Part shown: one piece after another, positions 37,001-51,965 of the stretch
Numbering within the stretch: position 1 is the stretch's first letter
Layout of the letters: the number at the start of each line of letters is the position of its first letter
Notes under the pieces: model-generated
Databases searched by the model: none
Told to the model about the DNA's origin: nothing
What the model saw: the letters and a program-made list of their open reading frames with translations, nothing else
Translations under genes and position numbers: made by a program
Source: Trebouxia sp. TZW2008
Lineage: Eukaryota; Chlorophyta; Trebouxiophyceae; Trebouxiales; Trebouxiaceae
Direction of reading: 5' to 3'
DNA length: 64,000 nucleotides
Assembly: GCA_002118135.1 (NCBI GenBank)
Contig: BDIU01000052.1
Coordinates: forward strand, 62,001-126,000

Positions 37001-40000
37001 GACTCAGCCCCTGAGAACAGCCCTAGGGCAGGGCGCCTTCGCCGCGCCCCTTCCCCTTCTGCCAGCCACAGCTCAGCTGAAGGCATCAGCCCATCCAAGA
37101 AAGATGACCAAGACGAAGAAGAAGAACAGCAGTCTTCAGCTGTTGAGGCGCAGGCTCAGCGCAAGTTCTCAGATTCCAGCGAATTGAGCAGAGGGCTAGG
37201 GTCAGGCGAATTGAGCAAGAAACCCTCGTCATCAGGGTATGGGGGATTGAACCCTACCTCCACCAGATCAGCTTCTAGGATGCTGTCAGACAACCCTCCT
37301 CCAACCAGCAAGAAACCCTCAGGACTCATAACCAAGCGTGACATTCTGGCAAACAGCATTTTGCAAATGGATATGGACCATGAGCTGGACACCTTCACAT
37401 CTGAGATTGATTGCTTGATGGATGACAGTGATGAAGAAGAGGAGCAGCCTGCCCAGAAAGGCAAGCAGTCAGAGGGCAAGGACAAGGCAGATTCAGATTC
37501 CATGAAGACGCCTGACAATGCTGGGCAGAAGAAGACTAAAACCCGTAAGGACAAGGATGAAGAAGAGGATGAAGGGGTGAGTTTTGAACTGTGTGACACA
37601 GCTGAACGTACTCTGCCAAGCATCAAAGTTTCTGCAGATCTTGCACATGACTAAGAGCAGGCTGATTATGCTAGTGCTGATATACAAACTACTGGTCATT
37701 TGCTTGCGCACAGTTGCTGTTGGAGAACTTGTGGTCTGGCTAAGCCTTCTCATACTGCAATGGCACCATCAATTGTAAGTATGCTGCACAAGGGTCGGCA
37801 CAGCACATTTCAGAATGAGCTCAGCTGCGATCAGTTTTTGATGCCCCACACTCACTTGCTGAGGCATCAGTTTATTTATCATGACCTACAGCATGCAATG
37901 TGAAGAGAATGATTTCTACACACACCCTTAGGTCTCCTGGGTCAGGGCTTTTCTACTAGAAGCTTACTCAAGCTGACTCAAGCTTACTCAAGCTTTGGCG
38001 TGTTTTGTCTTAGGGAGATGACAGCGCAAATGTTGAGGATCTTAGCTCACCTGAGGAGCACGATCGCATGGACAGACTAGAAGAAGAAGAGGGTGGTGAC
38101 GATGACAAGGATGATGAGGAAGAAGAAGGGGATGATGCAGCAGCGTCAAAGGATGACAGCAGTGACAAGAAAGATGATGATGCCAATGACTCATCCAGCG
38201 GTGGCAAGAGTAGTGGAGCAGTGGCGTCAAGTGCAGCGCAAGGTACTGGTCGCTGACTCCACCTGCCAGTACTTTGCGCTGCACTTGAGTGCGCCATGTC
38301 ATTTGCACATGCTTAGTTAATATTATAGGTCAATCAGACATTGTCATACAATAAACAAAATAAGAGTGTCTGATGAGGGACTTAGCCCGGCCTCTTAACA
38401 TTGCTTAACGGCTTAACACTGCTGTGCAATTTTGACAAAGGCACTGTGACAAAGGCTAGCGCAGAAAGTGTTTGAGCGGGAGTAGCTAGAGAGTTGAGTG
38501 GTGATAACTGATGATGCTCACATGACCAACAGTGGTGTCAGTCTGGCAATAAAGGTTGCATGTCTGGTGTGCTTGACCAACAATTTTGACTCCGAAGCAG
38601 ACGACGCAGATTCAGTGACAATAAGCTTGTAACAAATGACGCAGCAGCAGTTGTTTACTTTGCATTTCCACTGTGCACTATTTGGCATGCTATCTGACAA
38701 CGAGCTGTCTGCATTGCATTGTCTTAGACAACGTCAAAACCCTTGATGACTAATGTGATGCATTTGCACACCTCGTTTGCCGTGACTGAGTACGTATCTG
38801 CTGCAAATATGCATCACTTGCAGCATTTCTGCTTGCATTGCCAGTTGCATTTAAGCAATTGACGACAATGATAATCACTTCGCTTTCTTGCATACATTGC
38901 TGGGTGTGTGTGGCACAAGTCCTGTCTTGCCAGGCAGGCTTGTTTTGATGAATTTGAAGTGGCACTGAAGCAGTTGAAGTGGCACAAAGCCTGTTTGCAA
39001 TTACAATTGAATCTGCAAGTGCATCTGCATTTGCTGATGCATTTGCAGCATCTGGCCTGTCACCTGTTGCTCAGCATACTCTGTGTAACAACACGTAACT
39101 GGCTCAAGGTGATGGCAAGGATCAGTCATCCAGCGGTGGTCAGGCCTTGAGCAGCGGTGGCAGCAGTCAAGGCCAGAGCCAAAAAGGTGGCGCCAGCAAG
39201 GGCTCTAAAGACAGGCAGAATCCTGAGCAGCCAGCAGCAGATCCTGCTGATTCAGCAGCACAGGGCAGGACAGAACCAGACTCAACAGCCCCCAGTAGCG
39301 CAGAAGCAGCACATGGCAGGGCAAATGCTGACTCAGCAGCCCAGGGCAGGGCAAATGTTGACAAAGATGTCAAGGGCAGGGCAGAACCTGACTCAAGAGG
39401 CCCCGTCAAGGTGCAAGCTGACTCAGACACCCGTCAGTCCAAAGCAGGCCAGAGCAGTGCTGCAGAAGTGCCTTCAGTCAAAGTGTCCTCTGAGCCTGTG
39501 TCAATGCACATCAAAGATCCAGCTTCAATAGCCGGGAAGCAGCTTTCAGGCAAAAGCGGTTCTGCCATAGATGCTGCATCAGCTGTCAAAGCAGCTTCAG
39601 CTGCTGCATCTTCTGATCATGACACATCTGAGTCAGCATCACAAGAAGCGCCAACTTCAGAGCCTAGCTCAGCTAAAAAGAGCGACTCAGCTCAGGATGC
39701 CAGAGTGTCCTCTGAGCCTATCTCAATGGATGTGAAAGACCCTGCTTCAGTTGCAAGCAACCCAACTGAAAGCAAGACTGGTTCTGCCAAAGCTGATACT
39801 GCATCAACTGCCAAAGCAGCATCAGCCTCAGCATCAGAACCTACCTCAGTCACACGCATGCATGCTGAGTCAGCCCATGATCCTGACCTGACTGGTTCAT
39901 CTTCTGGAAAAGCTGAGTCACCCTCACAAGAAGCGCCAGCTCAGCAAGCCAAGTTAGCCCAGAAGCATGAGTCAGATAAGCATGCTGAGTCAGCTCATGA

Positions 40001-43000
40001 TGCTGATCAAAGAGTTTCATCTTCTAAGGCGTCTGAGTCAGCCTCAGAAGACAGACCTGATCAGCACGGCAACTCAGCTCAGCAGGCTGAGTCACCATCT
40101 GCTTCAAAAGCAGCATCACATACAGCTGGCGGTGTCAAGGTGTCTTGTGAACCTGTGTCAATGCACGTCAAAGACCCAGCTGCACAAGCCAGCAAGCATG
40201 CGCCCAATTCTGCTTCTGCAAAGCAGCAATCCGACCCCTCTCAATCTGAGCCGTCTCCATCTGAGTCAGCTCACTCTGAGTCAGCTCAGCAGAGCAAGTC
40301 AAGCGCTGCTCCGGGCGCAGAATCCGCTGAAGCCAATGAATTGAAGATGTCTGCTGATCCAGTGCCAATGCATGTCAACGACCAAGCTGCACAAGCAAGC
40401 AAGCCCGCACCTGGAGCTGCCTTTGCAAAGCAGCAATCTGAGCTGTCATCATCTGAGTCAGCTCAGCGGGGTGAGGCAAGCGCTGCTTCAAGCTCAGAAA
40501 CAGCTGAAGCTAATGAAGTGAAGGTATCTTCTGATTCGGTGCCAATGCATGTCAGAGATCCAGCGGCTGAAGCTAGCAAGGCAGCGCAGCCAAAGCATGA
40601 CTCGGCACATGGGCTGAGACAGCAGCCTGAGTCCTCTGCAGCTGAGTCAACTCAGCATGCTGAGTTGCCAGTTGATGCAGAACCTGCAGCAGACCCAGTG
40701 CAAGAGGTGTATCAAAGGCAGAAATTTTTGCGATGCCCTGATACATGCCATCCTCAGAATGTGCTGCTGTGCATGATGCATGCATGTTTGCCTTCTTCTG
40801 ATGCATTATCTCTGCAACATTAAGCAACAGCAAGCGCGTTCTGCATGCTTGGCCTGTTGTAAGCAGCATATAGTGACTGCAATGCCTCACTTGGCAACAT
40901 GCTGCTGCAGCCAAAAATATGCGTTTTCACTGTGAGGCTGCTCAAAAGCAGCAAGCATTCTTTTCTGATTCCTCCAGATCAGATTCGTAACTCCAGAAAG
41001 TTTTGCAGGCTGAAGCAGTGGAGGTGTCTTGTGCGCCGATCTCAATGCACATCAAGGAGCCAGCTCTTCAAGCCAGAAGAGAAGCTGATGTAGCAGCCAA
41101 ACCCACCAAGGAGGCTGAGGCACACGGTGAGTTGAATACATGGCCACTTTCCAAGACCTGAATCGAGTCCACTTCAGCACGTTTGGCCATGCGTCTGGGG
41201 AGCAACAGCTGTGACCAAGATTTGCAGCAGTTTCTGCGGTCCCACTAGCTTTGCATGCTGGGTGGATAGTTGTTTGCATTGACAGCATGAAGCGGTTGCG
41301 GCATGGCTGGGTGCAGCATTGAAGTCATCTTTGCTTCTATCTCTACACAAGCCATCAAAATGCGTATACAGACTTACAATGTGCTCTTTGCTTCCTTGAG
41401 ACACAGTCCACCCTGTGACAGAATGCCTAATAGCAGCCTGTTCTTGTGGCAAAGAGTGCAGTGTGCCTTAGGTGCAGGTGGCGAGGCCAGATCAGCATCA
41501 GAGATACAGACGCAGCATGGTCTAGTAGCAGGTCTTAAGCCTGCCTCTGACAAAGTAAAGATGGCACCAAATCAGCATGGTCTGGTTTCAGGCGCCAAGC
41601 TTGTTCCTGGCAGCACATCAGCATCTGAGCCTCAAGAGGTGCACAGTTTGGTGGCGGCAACAGAGCACAGCTCTAGCAAACCCAAATCTTCAAGGAATGA
41701 ACATGCTCTACTGTCTGGTGCAAAGCTTGTGCCTGGTAGCAGATCAGCGTCAGAACCTGAAGTGACCCATGGTCTAGTAGCAGGCCTTAAGCCTGCCTCT
41801 GGCAAGGTCAAGCCTCGGAATGAGCACGCTTTGGTGTCAGGCGCAAAGCTTGTAGCTAGTGACAGATCAGCGTCAGAACCTCAAGATGTGCATGCCCAGC
41901 CAAAAGCAGCCAGGAATGAGCATGCTTTGTTGGCAGGCGCCAAGCTTGTCTCTGAGAGCAGGTCAGCATCAGAACCTCAAGACACGCATGGCGCAAAAGC
42001 TGGCCGGCCAAAAGCAGTAAGGAAGGAGCACGCTTTGGTGTCAGGCGCAAGGCTTGTGTCTAATGATACATCATCATCACAGTCACTAGCAGTCCATCAC
42101 GGGTTGGGGGAAGGCCTGAAGACTGCATCACATTTACGAGACTCTCCTGAGGGCGAATCTGCTTCTGAGCCTGAATCTAGTAAGTCCACCTCATTGTCGT
42201 CGCTGCAAACTGCACACAACTTGAGGTGTGTTGCATCAGCTATGCGAGTGCATGACATGTCCGGTAGATCAGTCTCAGGTGCAACAGCCGTGTAGTTTCA
42301 GGTGCAACAGCCGTGTCAGATAATGCTGAGCTGTGACTGCGTCACCTTTGCAGATGGAAGAGCATTTCTGTCAATGCCAAAGAGCTGCTTGCTGCAGCCG
42401 TCTTTCGCTGCATTCCATGCCTGTTTTGATCTGTCCATGGTGTCTGTGTATGGGCGGGTGTCTTGCAGATGCTCATCTGTCTGTGTCACATATGTTCAGG
42501 TGCAAGCAAAGCGCCAGGCACAAGCCAAGAGGCTGCCTCAAGTCAAAAGCAGGAGCTTCAAGGCCAAACTGACCAGGCTGATGCAGTTTCAGCTGCACCA
42601 GAGGCAGGGGCTGCAAACCAAGGCAAAGAGCCAACCGCAGACAGGGAACAGTCAGTCACCTCAGCTGCTGAGTCAGCTTCTGGAATGGCTTCTGGATCAG
42701 CTTCTGACTCAGCTTCAGGCACAGCTGCTGAGCCTGTCAACCAAAAGCAGCACCAGCAGCCGGGTACCGAGGCAGCTTCAGGCAAAGCTGCTCAGCCCAC
42801 AGACAGTGATCAGCCTGGAAAGGCAAGCAGTGAATCAGCTTCTGACACAGATGCAAAGTCTGGCACAAACAAGCAGCGCCAGCAGTCAGATGCTGCGCCA
42901 CCTTCAAGCGCAGCTGCTGAGCCTGCAGACAAGCAGCAGTCTGAGAAGGCAATCAATGAGTCAGCTTCAGGGACAGCTGCTCAGCCTGCAGACAAGAAGC

Positions 43001-46000
43001 AACAGCAGCAGGCAGATGCTGAGGCATCTTCAGGCGCAGCTGCCCAGCCCACAGACAGGGATCAGTCTGGAAAGGCAAGCAGTGAATCAGCCTCTAGCAT
43101 AGCCGCAAAATCTGGCACAAACAAGCAGCGCCAGCAGTCACATGCTGGATCAATTTCAGGCACAGCTGCTGAGCATGCAGACAGCAAGCAGCAGCAGTCA
43201 GGTGCTGAGGCAGGTTTTGGCACAGCTGCAAAACCTGGCAATGGGAAGCCGCTAGCAAAGTCAAGCTCAGAAAATGGCGCATCTGACATGTCAGCTTCTG
43301 AGCCAGCTGCAAATCAGGGTGACAATGGGCAGGGCAGCCAACCAGCTGCTGCAGCAGCTTCTGAGCCAGCTTCTGACACAGCATCAGACAAGCAGCTTCC
43401 CGGCAGCGCAGCTTCCAAGACAGCATCAGGCGCTGCGCCAGAGCCCACAAACAAAACTCAGCCCTGCAAGCCAGCCTCTGAGTCAGCTCTTAGCACTGCA
43501 ACAAGTGTAAATGCTGATAAGACTAAACAGCAGCGAGCGGCTGCCGCAGCAGCTGCTGATGCTGCGCCAGCAGATGCATTAGAAGCTGCTGCGGACGTTG
43601 AGCCAACAAATGACTCACAGCCTGAATCCTCAGGAGAAGCTGACATAGATGATGGTGAGTCAGAGTCCAGGTCAGTCTCTGAGGCAGCTTCTCACTCAGC
43701 TTCTGCGGCAGCAGCACCTGGGCAGCCAGAGATCACTGCTGCAGAGAGGAAAAAGCAGAAGAAGAAGCTGAAGAAGAAGAACAAGAAGAAGGGTGCAGCT
43801 GCTGAGAATGCAGGCAGCGCCACAGATGTCGCTGAAAGCAGCTCTGCTGGTAAGATTGCTCGCCCCTAATATCATCAACATTAGGTCTGTGTATAGCGCA
43901 CAAATTTAGCACTGCAGCTTTGCAGCATTGTCCCATCATGCTGTATGCTGCAACAGCATTGCTGCGTTGACTGCTGCGTCTTGTTTGCAATCGCATCACA
44001 TCAAACTCAATGCTGGTAACTCTTCTTTACCTTAATCAGCTGTGCAACATCAAGTCTGTGGGCAATCTTGAGCGTGTTACAAGTCTCTGTGTGAGTGATG
44101 CCCAGAATGTATGGTGTGAGGCCATCATGCTCTAATGACAGCGGAATTTATGATCAACAGTCAAAAACCCCACATGTTGGAATGGCTGTAGGGCAGGAAG
44201 ATGAGCAATCAACTGCTCAGTCAGCTGCTCAGTCAACTGCTCAGTCAACTGCTCAGTCAGCTGCAGACTCAGCAGCCTTCCTCAAGTCTCAGCAAGCAGA
44301 AGCCCAACAAGTCAAGCAGGCAGAAGAAGAGGATGAGGAGTTTGGCAAGTCACCTGCTGTGTCACGCTCAGGCCTGCAGTACAGCTCAGCAACAGGGTTT
44401 GGGCCTGAGTCAACTGGAGACAAAAACGGTGCCTCTGAGCAGCCGGGAATTGAACCCGGGTCCACTGCAGACAAGACTGATGCCTCTGAGCAGCCGGGAA
44501 TGGAACATGGGTCCACTGCAGACAAAACTGATGTCTCTGAGCGGTTGGGATTTGAACCTGGGTCCACTGCAGACAAAGCCAATGCCTCTGGGAAAAAGGC
44601 CAAACCTGGGTCCAAAGCTACTTCACAGGCTGAGACAAAGGCTAAGTCAAAGGCAGGGAAGCAAGTGGCAAGCAAAGATCAGACTGCTGAAGAAGAGTCA
44701 GAGGCATCAATAGCAGCCAGGTCAAAGGCAGGAAAGCAAGCAGCAGGCACTGATCAGCCTGCTCAAGAAGAGTCAAGGCCAGCAAATGCAGGGGCAACAT
44801 CAAAGACAGAAGCGGCAGCTGAGCCAAGAAATCATAGTCAGCCTGCCAAGGAGCAACCTAGTTCTGCCTCATCAGATGCTGCGGCAGAACCTGCAGACTT
44901 ACAACAGCCTGCTACAACAAATAGCCAACCAGCTCCGGAACCAGGGTCAGCGTCAGCAACTGCCAGAGAAGCTCCAGAAGCAGATGCTGCATCAGCACCT
45001 GAGGGTGATGCAAGTGGGACACAGGAGATTGCTGGTAATGCAGGTATCCATCAGTCTCAGCAGGCAAAAGCTGCAGCAAGTCAAGGTGCTGGATCATCTG
45101 ATAAAAACTCTGCTGATGCGGCTGCCAAGTCAACATCTGATTTGGCTGAGTCAAGCTCTGATGCTGCTGAGTCAACTTCTCAGGCGGCTGTTGCACAGAC
45201 AAACAATACCCAGGTGACCAGGTCCAGCACAAAGTCAGCTTCTGAGCAACAACTGTCTCCCATGTCAGGGGTGGCAGCCCTTCACCCGTCTACTAGTCAA
45301 GTCGTGAGTGCACTGGATGCGGAGCTACATTCCGAGGTTGACCTACCAGCTGCTGATCTTGCTTCTACCCTTGCAAGTCAAAGCAAGGTTGCAGACGGCA
45401 ATTCTGGTGACAAAGGGCAGGGCCCCCAGAAAGGCCCTGGCAAAGTGTCAAGAGCAGCACGCAAGATTGGCCAAAAGACTGCAGACAAAGTGACTACGGG
45501 AGTTGGCAATGTCGCTCAAGGAATCAATGACATGGCTCAAGGCGTGAATGACATGCGCAAGTTTGGCGTCAGCGATCTCACCAAGTTTGCTGACTCTGAA
45601 GTTGCTGAGAAGCTGGACGAGTCAGCTGAGCAGGGCGGCTTGGCTCAGCAAAGCAAGGAAGCTGAGTCCATTCCGGTGCCTGAGTCAGCAAGGGATGACT
45701 CATCCAAGGAGGCTGAGTCACTCCATGTGGCCAATCTTGACGCATTGCATGGAGAGACTACAGAAGTGATTGGCACCGATGAGCGCTATGCTCCTGTGCT
45801 TCATTCTGAGAAGCAGCAACAGGCTGCGATCAGCAAGGTGAGACAAATAGTGTGTAGTTGCTCAAGTCACAACGTGCAACTTGACGTATGCTGTTGGCAG
45901 ACTGTGTTATGTAGAATTGTGTACTGTTGGCTGTCTGGTCGGTATGTCTAGTTGCAAGCCCACTGTGTGAATAGGTGCACTGTATTGGCCTCATGTCTTG

Positions 46001-49000
46001 TGTAATTTGACATCATTGCTTGTCTACTTGTCACAAGTGAATACAGCATCAGTGTTTTCACTGAACATGCAGCGTACAGTACGTGCAAATTGCAGTGTTA
46101 TATATCTGATGATTGCTGCTGCAGGGACACTCTGGTCCTGACACTCCTCAGCTGTCAGAGGAGGCTGCAGCCTCAGACCCCAACAGTATTGCTTCTGCAT
46201 CTGAGCCCACAGCTGTGGATGACCAGGCCACAGCTGCAGCAGACCGCCAGGCAGAGGCACTGCATCCTACTGGTGAGGCATGGCACTTTCATGTGTGATG
46301 ACAAAGTGGCAATCCATGTGCATAGCTGTGCCCCAAAGCGTCTCCTGAAGCATTGATGGCAGCATAAGCCATTCTGTCAACACCTTGTCAACAGCCCATA
46401 CGTCTGGAACTTTCAGCATCTCTTTCAGAGCATATTTGCAGCTTTTTCTTTAGTGTTTGTTTGTAATGGGCTCACCCTGAACCTTCAGCCCTGTAAAAAT
46501 TATTGCATGCGCAATTTTTAGCATAGTGCCCTAAAGCCTGCTACAGTGAAAGACCACAAAGTTATTGAAGGGTCGGCAATTTGCAAGATCACTGCTGCAT
46601 ACAGTAAAGGCTGGTGAGAATTGAGATCCAAATAGAACACCTGAACATTTGTTTTGTAAAAGGACACATGGGTGCTGTGTGGCTTGCAGGACACGAAGAG
46701 CAAGAAGCAGGGGATGAGCAGGGGGAGGTCAACATGGAGCTGATTGAGCAGCACAGGGTAGGCACTTCATCTTTCACTGTCATCACCGTTTGCCTGCTTG
46801 CCAGCAACCTTTTTGGATTCCAGACTGATAGAGAACAGGTTACCCACTAAAGCTATCAATGACATCATTACCACACGCATGCTTGCAAGCAGGCTTGTAG
46901 GGCATAGGACTGGTTGCGCAGCGCAGCTTCAGCACTCAAAACTTCACTGTCAGCATCACCTTTTGCATGTTTGCTAGCAAGATTCAAGGACGCATTGCAG
47001 GTTTTAGGACTTCAAACTGTTTGAGCAGCACACGGACATCGTCAGAGCTCTCACTGACATCATCACCACCTGCATGCTTGTGAGCTGGGCTCTGAAACCT
47101 GGAGCTGATTGCGCAAAACAGAGTCTGGGAGGCCTTTCAGCATCTCAAACACCAAGAGCTGCAATGCCTTTCTTGAACACTGGCCATCATGCATGCTTGC
47201 TTTGTGTTTGCAGGAGCCTTCTTGCTGCTCCGCACAAGTGATGTTCACTGGGGATGAATGACAGCGCTTCTTTGCTGCATGGGCTGTGGGCATCTGCCCC
47301 TTTGTGAGATGACCTGGATGGCATCAGGGCCAGGGAGGCCTTTCAGCGTGTTACGCACAAAAAGCTGCACACGGAAAAGCGGCCATCAATTATGCTTGCT
47401 TCTTACTCTCAAGAGCCCTCTCGCTGCTGCACACAAGTGATCACACAAAGGAGGCTGAGGACAGTGGTTTTTTGCTGTAGGAGCTGTTGGCATCTGCCCC
47501 TCTGCTGGGTGACTTGGACCCCATCAGAGCCAGAGAGGCATTCCAGCCAGAGAGCAAAGTGGAACAGAACGCTGCACGCTTGCACCATGAAGCTGCACGC
47601 CTGCTCAAGCAAGAAGGGTACGCTGCACAACAGAAATCTCAGATGAAAGTTACTTAATACAGTAAGCGGCACGCCTGCATCACGAGACCGTCTGCATGCT
47701 CAAGCAAGACGGGTATGCTGCACAGCAAAAATAACAGAAAAGACAAAAGTTGACGATCAGAACTGTAGGTTGTGCGCCTGCACCATGAAGCTGCCCGCCT
47801 GCTCAAGCAAGACGGGTCCGCTGCACAACAGCGATGTACACACCACAGCAAGTTCTCTCCAGCCACAAACATGGCACAAATCAGGTGCAGAATAGTCAGC
47901 TGCACGCCTGCATCATGAAGCTGCCTGCCTGCGCAGTAAGATGAATATGCTGCACAATAGCATAACTTTGCTGCGTTCCTGTTTTGCTGCTGCGGCAGCA
48001 TATGCTCACAAAGCTTGCTGCAGAAGTAATGTCACCAGCATCAGAAGCTGTTGCTAGACTCCCACAAGCTGTAGCAGTGTAGGCTTTAGTCACAGGCTTG
48101 CGCTTCCTGTATGCAAGAGCAAAGACCAGGGGAGAAACTTCTGTGGCAGGTGCTGCAGCACCTGGTGAAGCCCCTGCCACAGCAGCAGGCTCGCCCTATC
48201 AGCATCATGCGCGATTTGAGGTTTGTGGTTGCTGTGTGCAGAAGCAGAGAGCAGGGGGAGAAGCTGCTGCGGCAGGTGTTGCAGTACCTGGTGAAGCAGC
48301 AGGCACACCCCAGCATGGTAACTGAGGTGGCAAATGATCTGGCAGAAGTGCTGCTTGAGCAAGAGCAGCTGGCTGAAGCTGAACCTGTCCTAGAGCAAGC
48401 TAGAAAGGTGGGCACTAACAACTCTTCCCCGCTAATTGCAAGTTCCGCTGCTTATAGTTGTGCATTTTGGGAAAGCATCCATGCATGGGTAGTGTGACGT
48501 TCTCTTTGCTTAAGGGCTGGCAGCTTGTCACCTGACTGTCATCTGCTTCATGGACTGGTCCACTCAGCAAGATTGGCAGATTCAGAATGTTCTCAGCTGT
48601 TGAGCTGCTGCAAGGCCTGATGACGGTCCCCAACATCTCACAGAGGTGCCTTGCACCTGGACACAACCTTGAAAACCATAACAACCTGAGACAGACTGCT
48701 GGTCATGCATGCTGCCTGCGAGGCAGGCAGAATTTTGGAGGTGCTGAGGCTACATGATGGCCTGTTCCCTGTGTTGAAGTCATACTGCAGAAGTCACACT
48801 GTTCTTTCTGCCTCCCAAACACACAGCTGACAATCTCAATTTCTTGCTGGGCATGCAGGCTGCATTTGAGGCAGGCAGAACTGTGGAGGTGCTGAAGGTG
48901 AGCCACAGCCTGGGCACTCTGCAGCGCAAGAAGCTGGACAAGCCAGAGCAAGCCTGCCTTGTCCACCAGGTGGGTCCAAAATACGCCACCCCAATCCGAA

Positions 49001-50683
49001 TCGACCAAGCCATACTGGCTCTCCCTGTCTGTCTTGTTCTCCGCTTGCTGGCCATCTGAATGTCCTGCTGTGCTATTTTGTTTGCGGTATTATGGACTCC
49101 AGGCAGCATTCAAGCTGTCTGCACTGCCTGTGCCTCCTTTTGTGCGCTCAACAATGCAATAAGGCATGCCGAACAGCCACTGATGTTACAAGGGTCAGGC
49201 TGTCACACACCAATGTTGTCATGATGGCAGACAGCGCCCTGCAAAATTCTGGGAGAAGCCGCCGCACGTGCACGCAGTCACGCTTGATTCCATCACTTTC
49301 CGTTTTCAAGTATGTCAGCATGACACCGCAAGGGTGCACATTTAGTAGCAGCTGAGCATGCATGCAAGAAGCCTCGGCTCTCACCAGAAGCTGCCGCTGT
49401 ACGGCCGCATTGTAACGAGGCATGTTAAAACAACACCTGAGCATGCATGCAGGAAGCCTTGATGGAAGCTGTAAAGACATTTGGCCGGGGCAGCCACTAC
49501 ACCCTCAATGCCCGAGGGCATCTTGTAGAAGCCCTTGCTGCCCTTGACCAGATGGTGAGCCCATGCTGTTGTGTTTCACCTCCGCATGGTTATACGCGAC
49601 ATAGATTACTGCACGTCTGGTCCACCCTTCAGTGTAGTGTGCAATAGTACAGCTTAGGGCCTGCTCAACTGTACCTCTGAGCAAGCCTGCATCCATTGCC
49701 TGTGCCTGCTGCTGTTACCTCTGGCCTACACCTGCTCCCCAGGCAATAAGTGTGTAAAGTGGCAACCAGTTACCACAATGTGCCTATGCATGCTGACTGT
49801 TGAACCAAAAGCCGACAGCGGGCATGCTGCACTTTGCAGCCGACAGCAGAGCTGCTGCTGGAGGACAGTGTGAGCAACCTGCTAGCCGAGGAGAAGGGGC
49901 TGCGGGAGCAGTGGCAACAGCAGCCTGACCACCTGCTGTCTTCATCCCTAATCTATGTACTGAGCCTGCGCATTAGCAAGAGTGCATTAATGATGGAGTC
50001 TATGCTTGTGTGCAGCCAACGGCAGAGCTGTTGTTGGAGGACAGTGTGAGCAACCTGCTGGAGGAGGGGAAGGCCCTGCAGGAGCAGTGGCAACAGCAGC
50101 ATGACCAGTCTGCCCAGCAAGAGCCGGTGAGTACCCTGCCTTGTAAGCTCGAGAGAGGTCACTGTAATGTAGCATGCAACTGCACCTGGTCAAGCTGGCA
50201 TAAATCAAACACTGCCCTACGCAGATCATGCACAATCTGAGAGCTGGGCTGTGATTATACGTCAGCTAGTGAGCATGTCCAAACCTCGTCAGCACAGTTT
50301 TTGCAGAACTCTGAGCACTGAGATGTCGGTACAAGTCAGCTAGTGAGTCTGTCCAGAATCAATCGGTGCAAAATTGTACACAGCTTGAGAGCTGAGCTGT
50401 TCATACAAGTCAGCTAGTGAGCATGCCCAAAGCTGCTTGATGAATCACCATTGTGAAATTGCTTGGACAACACATGCATAGTCTGAAAGACTATCTGTGG
50501 GATCCGCAGAGAAAGGAAGTGACAGACCTGAAGGATAAGTCTAATCAGGCTTGCCTCATGGCTGCAAGAACCCTGGCAGAACTCGGCAAAATCTGTGCCA
50601 CTCAAGGTTAGTTGCCACACAGCTTGAAGAACATTGAGCCTATTGGTGTCAAACAGTGACAGTGCACTGTTTTGCCTGCCTAG

Positions 50684-50742
<59 letters not shown>

Positions 50743-51930
50743 CCACAATACTTTACACGCCTGTGGACATACGCTCAAACTTGCTTGCCTGACTGCCTGC
50801 CTCGTATTGGATGAACCCCGTCACGTCATCATTGTCTGCTCCATGTGAATGCATCAGCATCCCCTTCCAAGTTAGCGTCCAATGGCAAGACAGCAATGTT
50901 TCTAGCTTGCTTTTGAGAGCTGATTGCTTTGCTTTCATTGCTTCACACCAGCACCAGCCTCATGAAGCCTTGCAAAAGCAGCGAAAAGGAATGTCATTCT
51001 GAAGCACAATCTCTCAGTGCTAAGTGATGGCTAGGAATGTCATGAAGGTGCGAGGCTTTGTAGCCAAGGTCCACTGGACTCATGTGACACGCAGTGATCA
51101 GCAAAATTTTCAAGAAAAGACCTAACGCACTGAAATTGACTCTAAACCTTGGACATCTTCAGCTAAACTTGGGCTGCTGCTCACAGACAGAAACGAGGAG
51201 GCAGAGTCCTGTTTCCAAAGAGCCCTGGACACTGTAGAGGCCGTTGCTGGCAAGGGCCATCTGGAAACAGCCTTTGCCCTTGGCGCCTTTGGTGCCTTCT
51301 ACAAGTAGGCAAACCCCCTCTCCCCCCCCTTGCGCCCCGCTCCCCACCACCCGTCTGCCCCTCACCCTCCCCAATTCCCCTTTCACATGTTGCATGAACA
51401 AAGCAATGAAACGTACAAGGCTGAGATTGCATGCATCGCGAGAAGCAACGCAGGAGACATATCAAGGTTGCTGGACCAAGCTGCAGATCTGCGCTTTGTA
51501 GTGCGCAGCACAAAGTTTTGCACAGGAGAAGTGTGTAACAAGTATCATGAAACAGCTGACGTTTTGGCCCCTCAGACATATGGCGCAATTACAGGGTCCA
51601 AACTGAAGCAACTCAGTCTAACCTGAACAGCTCATCTGCCACACTGACGAAAACAGGGCATCAAAAGTGAAGCTACTTAAGCTGCATCAATGATCTGCAG
51701 GAATGGCAAAACCAGGGAGACTAAATTGAAGGCGGTGGAGATGTACAAAGCACTGCAGAAGATCACAGAGCGGGAGCATGGCTTTTCAAGCGATCAGAAC
51801 GTCATGGTCCTGAGACTGGTGGCTGATAGCTTAGAAGCAACTGAACAATATGGTGAGAAAAGTGAACTGCTTTTCAACTGGCTTTCTTGGACACACTTTG
51901 ACTTTCCATCATGCTGGTTTCAGCATTTGT

Positions 51931-51965
<35 letters not shown>

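Noticed and set aside
50684..50744. Possible protein-coding or CRISPR-like array
   Set aside because: It is a plain TGCC tetranucleotide run with no spacers, within an intron.
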